Shown: positions 44,227-55,628 of the stretch, piece by piece | How positions within the stretch are numbered: position 1 is the stretch's first letter | Layout of the letters: the number at the start of each line of letters is the position of its first letter | NCBI RefSeq assembly: GCF_000281045.1 | Contig: NW_008246107.1 | Location: forward strand, 127,758-191,757 | Direction of reading: 5' to 3' | Source: Saprolegnia diclina VS20 | Taxonomy: Eukaryota > Oomycota > Saprolegniomycetes > Saprolegniales > Saprolegniaceae | Length of the DNA: 64,000 nucleotides | Program-made: the position numbers and the translations under genes | The notes under the pieces: model-generated | What the model was told of the DNA's origin: nothing | What the model saw: only the letters and a program-made list of their open reading frames with translations | Databases searched by the model: none

Positions 44227-46588
44227 CTACGCAGCGCGCGGCGTAACGACGTCGAACTGGACCCACGCCTCGTTCGGGAGGCGCTTGATCGCCGCTTCGC
44301 ACTCGCCGAGATCGTGGAAGAGCCACAGCGTGACGCGGCCGGCGCGGTGCTCGCACGTCCCGAGGGCAGCAACGATTGCGAGCACGCCTTTGGACGAGAT
44401 CGGGTTTTTGTCGAGCCGGATAGACTTCATGTGGCTCGACACGACTGAGTGCGATCGCACCGTCGTCGTCGATGTCGTTGCTCGACAAATCAAGCACTTT
44501 GAGACGCTGTAAAACGCTGCTCAGCGCTCGGCGCCGACCGATCCGATGCGGTTCTCGCGAAGATTGAGCTCCCTCAGCGACGGGCACAAGGGCACTACCA
44601 CCGCAAGGCATTTGGCGCCACCGTCGCCGAGTTCTTGCGCGTTGAAGCGGATGCACTCGAGGTGTTGGCAGTGCGGCAGCACGGCCGCCAAAGCCAACAC
44701 GGCGTTGTCATCGAGGCCGTTCGCCGTGAATTCTGCCGACGTGAGGCGTGGCATCAGCGTCGAGAAGGCCAGCGCGCACACCGGTGAGAGCTTGAGATGA
44801 GAAAGATGACAAGACCGAAGCGAGCGCAGACGGCCGAGAGCTTGGATCAATTCAAGCGTCTTGTCGAAGTACGCGTCGGGCGACTCGGTGGCGCCATAGC
44901 GAAGAGAGATGTGTCGGAGGCGCGAATTCGTGATGACCGATGCGATGGCCGGCAAGTCGTCGCGCGAGAAACCGTCAAGCTCGACCGAGACGAGTTGCGG
45001 TGGGAGCGCTTGGACGTCCTTGAAAAAGCGCAGCGCCAGCGACCCGTAACTGATATCGATCTCTCTCAGCGTGGCGGACGCTGCAATCGCCTTGCTCAGT
45101 GTCGTGGCGAGCGCATTGGTCGTAACAATGGACAAGAGGACGAGCGTCTTGAGCGAGCCCGTGCCCAGCCATGCGACCATGGTCGTCACCATGGCCTCGG
45201 ACCACTCGGCACGGACAAAGCAGACCAAAGTGAGAGGGGTCGACGCGAGCACTTGGACGACGGAAAGCAAGTCGAACGTCGTGTACCGGCTATTCGAGAT
45301 GAACTGGACCTCGCGCAGCGCAGGAAGCGCTCGAAGCGCTGCCGCCATGCCGTCTTGCGGCTCGAAGCGCTGCCGCCATGCCGTCTTGCGACTCGAGCGG
45401 CCAAGCGCGGGCGTCTTCGATGTGAATCTCCATGCTGAAGAGACGCGCTGACCACGTCGCGACGATGTATTGCAGGGCTGCCATGGATGGCACGGGGTGG
45501 ACCGGCGGCGGCGGCGCGTTGTAGTCGTCGATGGAAACCATCGGGTACATGGCTGATGCGCCGTCGATCCAGCCAAGAATCTCCGGGTCAGAGATAATGC
45601 CGCGCGGTAGCTCCAGAGTGGGCCAGAGGGGGACGCCTGCGAGACGTCGGGCGTCCTTGGCGCGAAAGAGCTGGCGCAGCACAGCCATCGGCTCCGAGAG
45701 CCACTCGGTTGGCAGCGCCTCGAGAAAGTTGAGCATCTCTTCGCTCGTCCTGATAAACACCGTGATGTGCTGGAAAATGCAGCGCCGCGGACCGGCAGAG
45801 GGGTTGACGCGCTGGCGCTGGTGGTCGCGACCGTCGTCGTCCTCGTTATCGTGACGTTGGGGCTCAATTCCGCTTGGCACTATAGGAGCCACAGGAACAG
45901 CGTTGTCGCGTGGTGTGAGGTCGATGTTAATGTCTGATGCATCCTCAAGATCAACACTGTCGTTGACATCTTGAGCGTCGTCGTAGTCGAGACCGTCGTG
46001 AGCGTCGTCAACAAGAGGCGCACCGACCGCATTGCCACCGGCGACAGCAGCAGGACCACTCGGTACTGGGTGGCGGGTGTCCCACGCACGAAGAGAGTCG
46101 GCAGCCCACTGCACGAGTTGCGCTTCATATGTGGCTTGGTCCATGTCGTCGGGCTTCGCAGGCCGCGTCGAGGCGACATTGCGCAGGGCATTTCGACGTT
46201 TCTCCAGTTGATGCTTGGTAGCGGCCTCGGCTTCGATGGTGACGTCGCGGTCTGCGACGACGTGAACAAGCACCACTGGCTGGTGACACTCGCCGAGACG
46301 TTGAGTAACAGCCCGTTCTTCGGCATCAACGTGCTGGCCGTGCGCACCGTACTCGCGCCATGTGTAGGCGACCGCGTCGATGTAATCGCCGACCTTGATG
46401 CAAGCAGCGATGGCTGCGGGGCCCACGTGAACGACCGGATACCCCTGCTTCGGCGTCAAATGGGCGCCAAGCGTCAAGTCAAAGGCGTACGGCAGCGCTT
46501 CAGAGGCTCCCACCGGCCGCGGGGCCGCGTAGAGGAAGCGCCACGACTTGAACTTCTTGTGCAGAGCCCCCTTCTTCCTCGGTGGCAT
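44227..46588 (-). pseudogene. PDZ-like/LRR protein gene with frameshifts
   Basis: Starts at ATG 46588 (MPPRKKGALHKK). The N-terminal part includes a PDZ-like segment (GYPVVHVGPAAIAACIKVGDYIDAV), an acidic linker, and a region before the repeats. The C-terminal half is ribonuclease-inhibitor-type leucine-rich repeats (LRELNLRENRIGSVGAE; RLKVLDLSSNDIDDDGA; MKSIRLDKNPISSKGV). The protein is spread over several frames. A 31-bp tandem duplication at 45330-45391 shifts frame in the middle. Near 44530 the frame moves by one base, hitting TGA at 44523-44521, and near 44447 it moves back. The LRR pattern continues exactly across each break, so these are indels rather than introns. It is either a young pseudogene or an error-prone assembly patch. 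Confidence 0.8.
45330..45391. repeat. 31-bp tandem duplication
   Basis: The 31-bp unit at 45330-45360 is followed immediately by a copy at 45361-45391 that differs only in its last base. Because 31 is not a multiple of three, it breaks the LRR gene frame; counting one copy only, the upstream and downstream LRR frames are continuous. Confidence 0.9.
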
Positions 46589-47730
46589 CGTGGCAAATTG
46601 CAGAGTGAGCGGTGGCAACCACCTTGTTAACAAAAAGAAGAAGGCGAAACGAGCTAGACGGTCGTCTCGGGTGTTGTACAGTGTACAGGAGCGTTAGTAC
46701 TGGAGGTTTGTATTCGGCGCCTGCACTTGCATATGCGCGTGCCACGTCATCTCCTGCAAAAAGACGGCCGCTGCCACGACTGTCAGTGCAGGGGACTGCC
46801 TCCACAGTCGCGTCGATAATTTACTCTGGTTTGGGTAAATATCAGAAACGGAAACACAAATTTTCTTATCCAACGACGTACAGCACTAAGGACGACCATG
46901 AAGGGGACGCGACAGCAGCGTCCCGCGATGGCATCGCCACGGTCTCGATCGTTACGAGGTCAAAGACCAGCGACGACCGGCCGTGATCGGCGCCGACGAG
47001 ATGCCCGTGCGAGATACGCCCGGAAGTTGACGTCCGTGAAGTCGACCTGCAGCAGGTAGCTCCCATTCACCTTCCCTCTTCCCAGGGCTTCCTCGTATCG
47101 GGACTGCAAGCTCGTCGTCATGCAAATCCGGCGTGAAAAACGCGTGCAACCGCATCGGCTATTTGGGTAATATCAAGTTGGCAAGTTGAACGCGGTTGGG
47201 GTATGCATTTTGAGAGGTTTCGGAATGTAGGTCAAGTCGCGTTTCCCGCCATTATGGCTTGTGGCTTGGAGCGGGAAAGCCACGAGCCGTGCAAACACCG
47301 AGCACATGCATGCTATATGGCGCCCCGGGGTACACAAATCTTGCGATTCGAGGCGAGAGGGCGAGCTGTCGCGGCCTGTCACGTGCAGCAGCTGGTGCCA
47401 ACGATCGACCACTTGAAGTTGATGCGTTGCCCTACGCATGTCCCTGTGCACTTTAACCTACGCGTCGAACATTGGACGCACCAAGCCTTTTCGTGTACGA
47501 GAGCAAAAGCCACGATACAAAGTCCTTGCTGCCACCTAGTGCATGTAAGCTTATACACACTGGACTCGCGCTCACACGCAGAGCGATAAACGAGCACGAC
47601 TTGGCGGCAGCACGTTTAACGCGTTTTGCGTTTAACCATGTATGACGTATTAGTTGGACCCGTTTTCTTTGGAATTTCCACCAATGAGCACTCGGGCGCC
47701 GCAAGATTCCGATATTTCCGTTTCAAGGCC
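46589..47730. other. Intergenic spacer
   Basis: About 1.1 kb between divergent genes. Apart from a possible 53-codon minus-strand frame (46960-47121), nothing is supported. An open frame continues upstream of the kinase start to ATG 47638, but its composition differs from the coding region. Confidence 0.45.
46960..47121 (-). CDS. Possible small protein or gene fragment
   Basis: An ATG-started 53-codon frame that reads like structured protein (SRYEEALGRGKVNGSYLLQV, DFTDVNFRAYLARAS) followed by an Arg-rich tail. There is a faint resemblance to the C-terminal half of a WWE domain, but with only half present this is a guess. It may be a remnant exon. Confidence 0.2.
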   Translation of the reverse strand: MTTSLQSRYEEALGRGKVNGSYLLQVDFTDVNFRAYLARASRRRRSRPVVAGL

Positions 47731-49693
47731 ATGGCGACGCCGACCGATGGCATCGTGATCGACGTCGAGGCGCCGCCGATGCTGCTGCCGACCGAGGAGC
47801 TGCTCTCGCCGACGTCCAAGCAGAAGTACCGCGCGGGCTCGCTCACGCACCGCGTCGGCCTCGGCTTCGTCAAGAGCGCGACCTTCAAGCACAAGTACTT
47901 TCGCCTCCGCGACCATGGCCTCCTCGGGTACGCTGCGCAGGACGCCCATGTGGCCTCGCTCGAGGTGCTCTTCAGCCTCTTCACGCTGCTCGAAGTGCTG
48001 AGCCCGACGACGTTTGTGCTGCGCCACGTCAACGTGGTCCAAACCGACGACTCGTGGCTCAAGGTCGAAGACCCGGTCGTGCTCAAGGCCGCGTCCGCCG
48101 ACGAAGCGAGCGCGTGGATCACCGACATTGGCGCCAAGCTCGAGCTCCTCAAGCGGCGCGACGACGCGGCCAAGCACCGCAAGGCGTCGCTCATCCCAAC
48201 GCACAACGCCGAGGACCTCCTCTTTAGCGCGACGCCCGACCCGCCCTACTACCGGACGTTTCTGCACAAGTACGTCATGATGGGCGAGATTGGCGAAGGC
48301 AGCTTCTCGGTCGTGCGCAAGGGCGTCGACCGCATGACCGCCGAGGTGTGTGCGATCAAGTGCTCCAAGCACACGCCGTCGCTGCTCGAAGAAGTCGCCA
48401 TCCTCAAGCTCGTACGTTCTCCAATCATGCAGCGATCTGAGTCGTCTTAGGTGTCCCACCCCAATATTGTCGGGCTGCACGGCGTCTACAAGACAGACGA
48501 CATGTTCTACATCGTCATGGACTACATGGCGGACGGCGACCTCTGCGACCGGCTCATCCAAATGACGCGGTTCCCCGAAGACGACGTGCGCCGCATCATC
48601 GCCCAAGTCGCGTCCGCCATCCAGCACATTCATGCGCTCAACATCATCCACCGGTACGCCATGCCATGGACAACTTGTCTCTGCCATGCATCGTCGACGT
48701 ATCTGTCGTTGGGTAGCGACATCAAGCCCGAAAACATACTCTTGCACAAGGACTCGGTCAAGCTCGCCGACTTTGGCCTCGCCAAGCGCATTCTGGACCC
48801 GACGATGCAGTTTCAGAAGGGCTGTGGCACGCCCGAGTACGCGGCGCCCGAGCTCCTCTACGGTCGACCCTACGGTATCCATCTATCCTAGTATCCTATC
48901 CAGCAAGTATCCAAATCGCATGTAGGCACGCAGTCGGACCTCTTTAGCCTCGGCGTCGTCACGTATGTGCTTTTGTTTGGCGCGTTCCCGTTCACCGTCG
49001 CGTCGGCGGCAGCGCTCCAGCAGATCCAGCGCTTCTCCGAGGCCGGCGACATGCGCGACATGAGCTGCCTCCACCCGTCGAACCCGCAGTGGCAGTGCGT
49101 GTCGCCGGACGCGCAAGACGTGATCTTGCGGCTCTTAGCCATCGACCCGGCCGAGCGCATGACGGCCACCGACCTTTTGGCCCATCCCTGGGTACAACCT
49201 CGATCTTGGAGGTCGGTTGAATCGAGTCTGGTAGCTGGCGTCGACGCTGTCCGAGCTGCCGGCCAAGGACGACCAGCGCCGAGACGACTGCGTGCACGTT
49301 GGGTTCCGTGAGCTCCTCTACCGCGGCATGGACGTCCTCAAGCACAACCAGAGCGGGAAGGACAAGGCTCCACACGCCTCGGTCTTGCGCTTTAACGTCG
49401 CGACGCAAGTGCTCTCGTGGACACCGGCGTCGACGCTGCAGCAAAACCCAAAGAAGCACTTTAACGCAAAAGACCACCCGCGCAGCATGCCGCTCAAGGA
49501 CGTGACGGCGGTCGTTCCGGGCGGGACGTCGCTCGCACTGGCCCCCAAGGTGGCCAAAGACGCAGCCAAAGACGCAGTGTGTCTCTCGATCCTCACGGAG
49601 AAGCGGTCGCTCGACCTCGAACTCCCGACGACAACGCAACGCGACATGCTGGTCGCTGGTCTGCGCCGCCTTCTGCTCTTGCTGCCGAGGTAG
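47731..49693 (+). CDS. PH-kinase-PH serine/threonine protein kinase
   Basis: Five exons; introns 48412-48450 (39 bp), 48654-48716, 48875-48925 and 49192-49234; 588 residues from ATG 47731 (in-frame ATG 47638 is an alternative start). Residues about 35-145 form a PH domain (VKSATFKHKYFRLRDHGLLG ... ADEASAWITDI). The kinase domain has all key parts: GEIGEGSFSVVRKG loop, CAIKC with the ATP-binding Lys, HRDIKPENI catalytic loop (split by intron 2), DFGLAK, and CGTPEYAAPELL. The fold and sequence feel CAMK-like. The C-terminal 130 residues look like a second PH-type domain (GMDVLKHNQSGK, VLRFNVATQVLSW, MPLKDVTAVVPGG, RSLDLELPTT, LVAGLRRLLL). Predicted active, membrane-recruited signalling kinase. 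Confidence 0.92.
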
Positions 49694-49826
49694 TCGAAGT
49701 TGTTAGCAAGCTTACTACACCACATACTCTTCCTTCGTTGTCGTCTTGGGGTCGGTAAATAGCTGGAGACCCTCCCGCGCCAGCTGCGCCGACGAATCAT
49801 GGACGCTAACCCACCCAACTCAGAAA

Positions 49827-51896
49827 CTAAGAATTTTGAGGTTCGTACCGGCGGTGCTGAAAGGTGCTGAGCGAGAGCAGAACTTGGTGCATGTAGTCCC
49901 GGTGCTCGGTGACGACGTCCGTGTCAAACATGGTGGGTGTCAACTGCGGGTCGCACGCCGCAGCCACGTGTCGGAGGAAGATACCGTCCGGAAACTGCTG
50001 CAGCACTTGGAGCGCGTAGAGCAAGAGGTACACTCCGCAGTCACAGCTATTGCTCTGCCGTGGCACCTACGGTCGAGAGAGAGGTGAGATACCACAAGTC
50101 ATACGCTGCAAGTACCTCGGGCTCGACAAAAACTGCATCCGACGCATCGAAAACCGTGTTCAGGTCGTTTGGGAAGCGCGATGCGTACTCGCTCTCGAGG
50201 AACCTAATGACTTGGAAGGAGCTCCTTGGGTACAACGTCGGTACCGGCGAAGGTTGGCGGTGATCTTGGTCTTGTTGTGGCACTGAAGCGAGTCAAAGTA
50301 GAGAATGCAGGGCACGTTGCTGGGCTGAGACGACACGGGATCCACGCTGGCGGGCGCGGTCTCGGGGTCTTGGCTCTCGGCGACAATCGCATCGTCGTCG
50401 TCATCGTCGTCAACGTCCAAAACAACCTACACCGCGGTATACCTACTTTGTTATACACTCGATAGCTTACGGGCTGTGGCTTTGTCTTGATGAGACCGGA
50501 CGGGTGGCAGATCACGGCCAGGCTCCAGTGGCAGCTACGCAGTCCCATGAGACGACGCTAGATGTAGGCCAAGGCGAGACTTGTCGTTGATGGGCACAAA
50601 TAAGAACCGCTTCTCAAAGATGGGCGTCGCGCGCGTCCAGCGGTTGACCTTGGCAAAAGTCCCGTCTTCGGCCTTGGCGACTTCCGAGTAAAAGTGCGTC
50701 GAGAAGAAGTGCGTCGTCGCTTTCGCCGGCTTGTTGAGTTGCGCATGGCAAAACCTATTGGCCCCTGAGGTCTCGAGACAGTATCAAGTTGATACTTGAA
50801 GAAAAAGTCGATCAGGTTGTCGTTGAGAAACTCGCCGGGCTGGAGGCGGTCAATGTCGCCTTCCGTGAGCACAATGCGTGACTTGCTGTGCGACTGGAGC
50901 GGGTAGCACACGACGACCCGGTCCTTCGCCTCCTGCGACTTGCCCTCGTCGCGCTTCTTGAGCTCCGACCGCGTCCGCGACCCGACCCCGCGGGCTGCCG
51001 GCAACTCGGGCTCGTGGATCTCGATCGTCTCGTTGCGTGCAAAGGTCGTCAAAGTACCCTCGTGCATAAAGTCCAGCGTCGCCGCCGACCGAGTCGACCG
51101 CTCCGTCGGTGCAGGATCAAACACTAGCGCAAGACGATGACCCAGCATGATCGATACGCGAGAGCGTACATGACTTGCGCTTGCCGTTGCGCGTCGCGGG
51201 ACCCTTGCGGGTGAGATGGCTGAGGTAGCTGGGCACGTCCTCGGCGCTACAACATCCTGAGCGCATGTGGGCCAGAAGACAACATGGAACGTACGCGATC
51301 GGATGGGGTTGCCGGCCGAGGTGCCGCTCGAGAGACCCACGCACGAGGAGGTACCCGAGCTCGTCTGCAAATCTGAGTACGATATGGTTGTCGTCGTTGC
51401 CAATGCAGAGGCGGGACGTGGCGGGCAGGTCCAGCACGACGAGAAGCTTCGCATCGAGAACCCTAGCGCGCGACTTCATCATGGTGGAGCAAGGCGAGAC
51501 GTACCGAATCGCCCGCATGTCGCCAAATGGCACGTACTCCGTCTTGAGGTCGGCGGGCGTCTTGGGCATCGCTAGCCGTGACTGGCTTCGGACGACCGCT
51601 TGGACACCGAGCTCGTGCCGGTCTTCATGCAGCACGATCGTGCACTCGCCCCACGCCCGACCACAGATGGCCACGTCGTCGCAACGCGTCTCGTCCACGT
51701 CCGGCTTGACCGCCCGCGGTGTCCTGAAGCGCGTCGGGCGGCTTGGCGGCGCCCGGCGCTCGAGCACGCTCGGCAGCTCAAAGTCGGAGCCCTCGCCCAC
51801 GTCGCTCGTCTCGTCCGAGGTGCGAACCGTCGCCGCGAGGTCGGCAAAGGCTCCCGCAGCCGCGGCCTTGACCTGCTTCCGGCTCGGCCGGTTCAT
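49827..51896 (-). CDS. Ulp1/SENP-type SUMO-specific cysteine protease (peptidase C48)
   Basis: Eight exons (introns 51247-51294, 51124-51169, 50755-50795, 50535-50580, 50427-50470, 50204-50244, 50067-50115) give 584 residues; the sum divides by three. The N-terminal 290 residues have no catalytic motif and start with a basic stretch. The C48 domain follows: VVCYPLQSHSKSRIVLTEGD, GEFLNDNLIDFFFK, THFFSTHFY, RFLFVPIN, then catalytic His in CHWSLAVI, Asp in CILYFDSL, and the Gln/Cys pair in RQSNSCDCGVYLLLYAL. An acidic insert (VLDVDDDDDDD...) sits between the His and Asp blocks, like the inserts of SENP6/7-type enzymes. All catalytic residues are present. Expected to process or remove SUMO, in the nucleus. 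Confidence 0.93.
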
Positions 51897-52144
51897 CCTC
51901 GCCCACGAAACCTGGCAATGATCCGATGTTCATTGGTCAATATCCAAGACATTTCTGCCCCACGATTGGGCGACCGGCCAACCGATATTCGCAAGATTAT
52001 GAGCAATATTTGATATTGCCAGTACATATGGGCTTTTATAGCGCGCTGTGCAGATCCAATATCAATATGGCGCCCAAAAGCCATCCGTGCAGCTTGCCGC
52101 CAAAGACAAGAAGAATCGAGACACCGAATGTTAAAGATATAGAG

Positions 52145-52648
52145 TTACGGCGCTGCGGCAGGCTCGGCCGCGGGCTCGGCGGCGGGCTCAGCGGCCTTAA
52201 AGGCGGCCTCGTACTGGTGCTGCAGCTGGCTCTTGCCTTCCTCAAGTGCCTGCTGCACCTGGCGCTTGGCCGCCTCAGCCTTCTCGTACAGGTCCTGGGT
52301 CGCAGCCGTGTAGTGCTCGCAGACCGCGCCGCTGGCGTCCGTCCACTTTTGCTGCGCCTGCGCCGTGAGCTCGTTGAGCATGCGCGTGATCTCCTTCGTG
52401 GCTTCATCCGCGCGCTCCTGGAGCACTTGCGTCTTCTCGTTGAGCGACGCTTGGAGGCTGGCCTTGGTCTCGGTCACGTTGGACGCGACGCTCGCGGTCG
52501 TGTCGTGCACCTTGGTCACGTACGAGGTCGTCGTCTCGGTCACGCTCGCGTGCAAGTCGGTCAGCGTGGCCGTGAGGGCGGCCGAGATGTGGGCGGCCGA
52601 GAGCTGGAACGCTTCTAGGAGAGTCTCGTGTTGTTCCGGCGCTGACAT
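52145..52648 (-). CDS. Amphipathic helical protein (apolipoprotein/perilipin-like), copy A
   Basis: A 167-residue protein from ATG 52648 (MSAPEQHETLLEAFQL); an upstream non-ATG extension is ignored. Almost entirely Ala/Thr/Glu/Lys/Gln-rich amphipathic helix, ending in a short AAEPAAEPAAEP repeat. The ERADEATKEITRMLNEL and LEEGKSQLQHQYEAA blocks align with the plus-strand protein at 55629-56050, so the two are paralogues. Helices of this sort coat lipid droplets or membranes or form coiled coils; no family name can be assigned. Confidence 0.8.
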   Translation of the reverse strand: MSAPEQHETLLEAFQLSAAHISAALTATLTDLHASVTETTTSYVTKVHDTTASVASNVTETKASLQASLNEKTQVLQERADEATKEITRMLNELTAQAQQKWTDASGAVCEHYTAATQDLYEKAEAAKRQVQQALEEGKSQLQHQYEAAFKAAEPAAEPAAEPAAAP

Positions 52649-53067
52649 GTTGGGTTTTGTATCAAAATGGGAAGTGACTAGCATCAGGCAGGTGAGTGGG
52701 TGCATAGCACCGACACACGGCCGCTCCACGTCATTTTATCCGGACACCGCAGTTGCTCCAAAAACGACGCGCCGACGTCGCCAGTGAGGATGAGAACGTT
52801 GACGCCAACATCGTCGCACCAAGAGCCAAAGCAATCAGGAGGTAGGAGGCGGTGAAGTTGAGTCCTTGCGCTCGGTTCCTCCACCATGATCGACCGTGTT
52901 AGCTGCGTGAAGCGTTGTTGAAGTACAACGGCAAAGTCACCCATCACAAGGCGGACGCAAAAGCAAGCGCAATGCTCAATGCAGTGGATTCACGTTGGCC
53001 TTAAATGAAGCCGCAAGAGGCCGTATGGCTACTTCCTACTGTTGGCGCCAACGCCACCATGGGCCAC
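52649..53067. other. Intergenic, one weak open frame
   Basis: About 420 bp. A minus-strand frame (about 52684-52944) contains a protein-like stretch (VNVLILTGDVGASFLEQL) but has no family match and is not supported by context. Possibly a gene remnant. Confidence 0.4.
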
Positions 53068-53853
53068 CTACGGCGCGTCGTCGCTCGCCGCGTCCTGTGC
53101 CTTGGACTTGGCCTTGCCCGCAGCACTCGACGCCTTGTCCTTGGCGCTCTCGGCCGCGTCGCCCGCCTTGTCCTGGAGATCGCGTGTCTTGTCCTTGGCC
53201 TCGCCCGCGGCACTCGACGCCTTGTCCTTGGCCTCATCCTTGACCTTGCAGGCCTTTTCCTGGAGCTCGTGGGTCTTATCCTTGGCCTCGTCCTTGGCCT
53301 CGCCCGCCTTGCCGACCAGCTTGTCCTTAGCGTCATAGGCCTTGGACTGCATCTCACTCGCCTTGTCCGAGACCTTGTCCTTGGCGTCATAGGCCTTGGA
53401 CTGCATCTCACTCGCCTTGTCCGAGACCATGTCCTTCGCGTCATACGCCTTGTCCGCCGCCTGGCTCTTGAGCTCGCGGGCCTTGTCCGCCGCATCTCCC
53501 GCCGCGTCTTCCGTCGAGGCCTTGGCGCCGTAGACCGAATCGACCACCTTGTCCTTGGCGCTGTAAACCGTGTCGACCACCTTGTCTTTGGCGCCGTAGG
53601 CCGAATCGACCACCTTGTCCTTGGCGCTGTACGCCGAATCGACCACCTTGGTCTTGGCGTCGTGGAAGGTCGACTGCACCGAGTCCTCAGCGCTGTGCAC
53701 CTTGTCCATGACCGTGGTCTTGGCGCCGTGGAAGGTCGACTGCACCGAGTCTTCGGCGCTGTGCACCGTGTCCATCACCTTGGTGCGCGCCGATTCAAAC
53801 ATCGAGTGTGCGTCGTCCGACGGCGTCGTCTTGGTCTTGGTCGTGTCCGACAT
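53068..53853 (-). CDS. LEA-like repetitive hydrophilic protein
   Basis: A 261-residue protein from ATG 53853 (MSDTTKTKTTPSDD). Made almost only of Lys, Asp, Ala, Ser and Glu in 11-18-residue amphipathic repeats (AKDKVVDSAY; SKAYDAKDKVSDKASEMQ; EAKDKASSAAG), like group-3 late-embryogenesis-abundant proteins that protect proteins and membranes during drying or freezing. No Cys except one, no Trp, no signal peptide. Upstream sequence stays open in frame but has non-repetitive composition, so this ATG is preferred. Likely stress- or spore-related; inference. Confidence 0.85.
   Translation of the reverse strand: MSDTTKTKTTPSDDAHSMFESARTKVMDTVHSAEDSVQSTFHGAKTTVMDKVHSAEDSVQSTFHDAKTKVVDSAYSAKDKVVDSAYGAKDKVVDTVYSAKDKVVDSVYGAKASTEDAAGDAADKARELKSQAADKAYDAKDMVSDKASEMQSKAYDAKDKVSDKASEMQSKAYDAKDKLVGKAGEAKDEAKDKTHELQEKACKVKDEAKDKASSAAGEAKDKTRDLQDKAGDAAESAKDKASSAAGKAKSKAQDAASDDAP
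53330..53437. repeat. 54-bp tandem repeat inside the LEA-like gene
   Basis: Two near-identical 54-bp units (start 53330 and 53384) encode the 18-residue repeat SKAYDAKDKVSDKASEMQ. A third, more diverged unit adjoins. Confidence 0.75.
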
Positions 53854-55628
53854 GGCAGGCAAAAGCAAAAGTGAGTACTTTTGTCGTCCTCGACACGCCA
53901 AAGGTCCCTGTCGCGCGGCCCCAACGGTCGCGAGAAACAACCAAGCTGGGAAGCGGACGTGAACAAGATCGAACCACGGCAACGGACTAACGGCCGCATG
54001 TCGAGGGGCTGCGTCACGGGACAGGGCTCCACGACGCAGCCCACGAACGTTCTCGGCGCGCCCAGGTGTTTCCAGTTGACTGAAGCCGTGGCGATCTTGC
54101 CTCGAGCTTTTGCAACGAGGCAGAGAACGCATTCAAGTACACAAGTCGTTCACGGTAACATGGGTATCGAACGAGTCGTTGGTCACATTGGCTGGCACGG
54201 CCGCCTTTCCCCACCTCGACCTTGGCGTTTTGGTGCATCCACTATGGCAAGAAGCTTCCATCTACGCCGCCCGACGTGGCTTAGAGCACTGTACGTTTGC
54301 GTCGCGGATGCTGAACGCTGAACGCTGTCGCGGCTGTCGCTTGGACGGGCATTTAGAGGCGGGTGTCTGCGACTGACACTTAAGATGGACAATATACGTC
54401 GCAGCCTTGGAGGTTGACGAACCCGGCGTTGAGGGCGGCGACCATGGCTTGTGGTAGACTGGGACTAGTACAGTTATTGATTTGGCTCTGGGTTGGGATA
54501 GTACCTTGGACGAGCAACGAGGTATGAGGGTATGACAGTGTACAGGCTTGTATGTGGCGAGAGTCCAGCTACTTTGCGGTGCCACATCGATGGGCCAAAT
54601 CGCAAACCATGGCTTGTGGATGTCGTCCCAAACCAGATCCAAACTGTACGGGTAGCCTGGCAGTGCCACGTCATCCGGATAAGCTTGAAACGCCGAAAGG
54701 TGATCTTGCCTGCTGACAGCGAGCAGCCCTACCTCTCGACATCCTCTCCAACTAACAACTCGTTTCGCATCGTACACAGCGTTTAATGAAAGCAATGCAC
54801 ACAGGATGCCTGCATGATCCAGACTACTGTTCACTAGTATCCGTAGGAATCTCCAATTCTCCATGCTAAAGCGACAAAAGGCAGTGTCTTCAGCGCCCTG
54901 CGATTGCAATTAGTTAAATACATCGATTTTACGCTCATACTAGTACGCTTTTCCGCGTACAAAGGCCGTCGAGGCCTTCAGTCCTTTCTTGTTGTGCCGG
55001 GTTCCGCACCACCATCAGGTCGGTGTAGCTTTGGCGCTACGTCGGGTTGGGAGACCGCTGCATTGGCCCACGGGCTCTGCCATCCTTACCGGACGGCTGT
55101 CGCTCGTCTTGTGTACTAGTAGTACACCTTGAAAGAAGCATGAACATCCATCGCATGCCCACTCCGTTTTCCATACAAGACAACCCCTTGGCACTTGTTG
55201 CGTTGCCCATGTATCGACGAATGAGATAAGAGAGAGTCGATTCGAACGGCTCGGCGCAAGCAAACCGTCATGGCGTCTCGTGTCCAAGTCACTGGTCGTG
55301 TCCATGACACAGTCCTCAACGCGTCTGCCGGTTGGAATGGCAAGACTGGCAACTCAGTGTCGCAACGGTGCCTTTTGAGGCGCCCAACGACGGCGTTTGC
55401 CTCGTGTGACTGGTGCCTGCAAGCGCCGCCAACCCATCATCAGCTATTCAACATCACAGGAACGCGTCGACGACGACCTTTGTCAAGCCCAATGACGACG
55501 GAAGACGCGTCATAGAATGACGTGGCGGCGCCACACGCCGCCTTTCTCCACCCAGAAAGAAAAACGCCATTTCGAGCGTGCGCCTGTCTACCGACACACG
55601 ATTTTCGAGCCAGACCCACGAAGAACGA
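53854..55628. other. Long intergenic stretch
   Basis: About 1.8 kb. Contains ACTAGTA/TACTAGTA motifs at 54464, 54833, 54938 and 55114. A 216-codon minus frame (54262-54909) is open but without coding bias or domain. No RNA gene seen. Confidence 0.45.

Noticed and set aside
52684-52944. An 87-codon minus-strand frame with a beta-strand-like stretch
   Set aside because: Too short, unsupported by context, and directly upstream of a better gene on the same strand.
54262-54909. A 216-codon minus-strand frame in the 54-kb spacer
   Set aside because: Lacks the GC-rich third positions of neighbouring genes, has no domain, and contains no typical intron; could be a chance frame or an old remnant.
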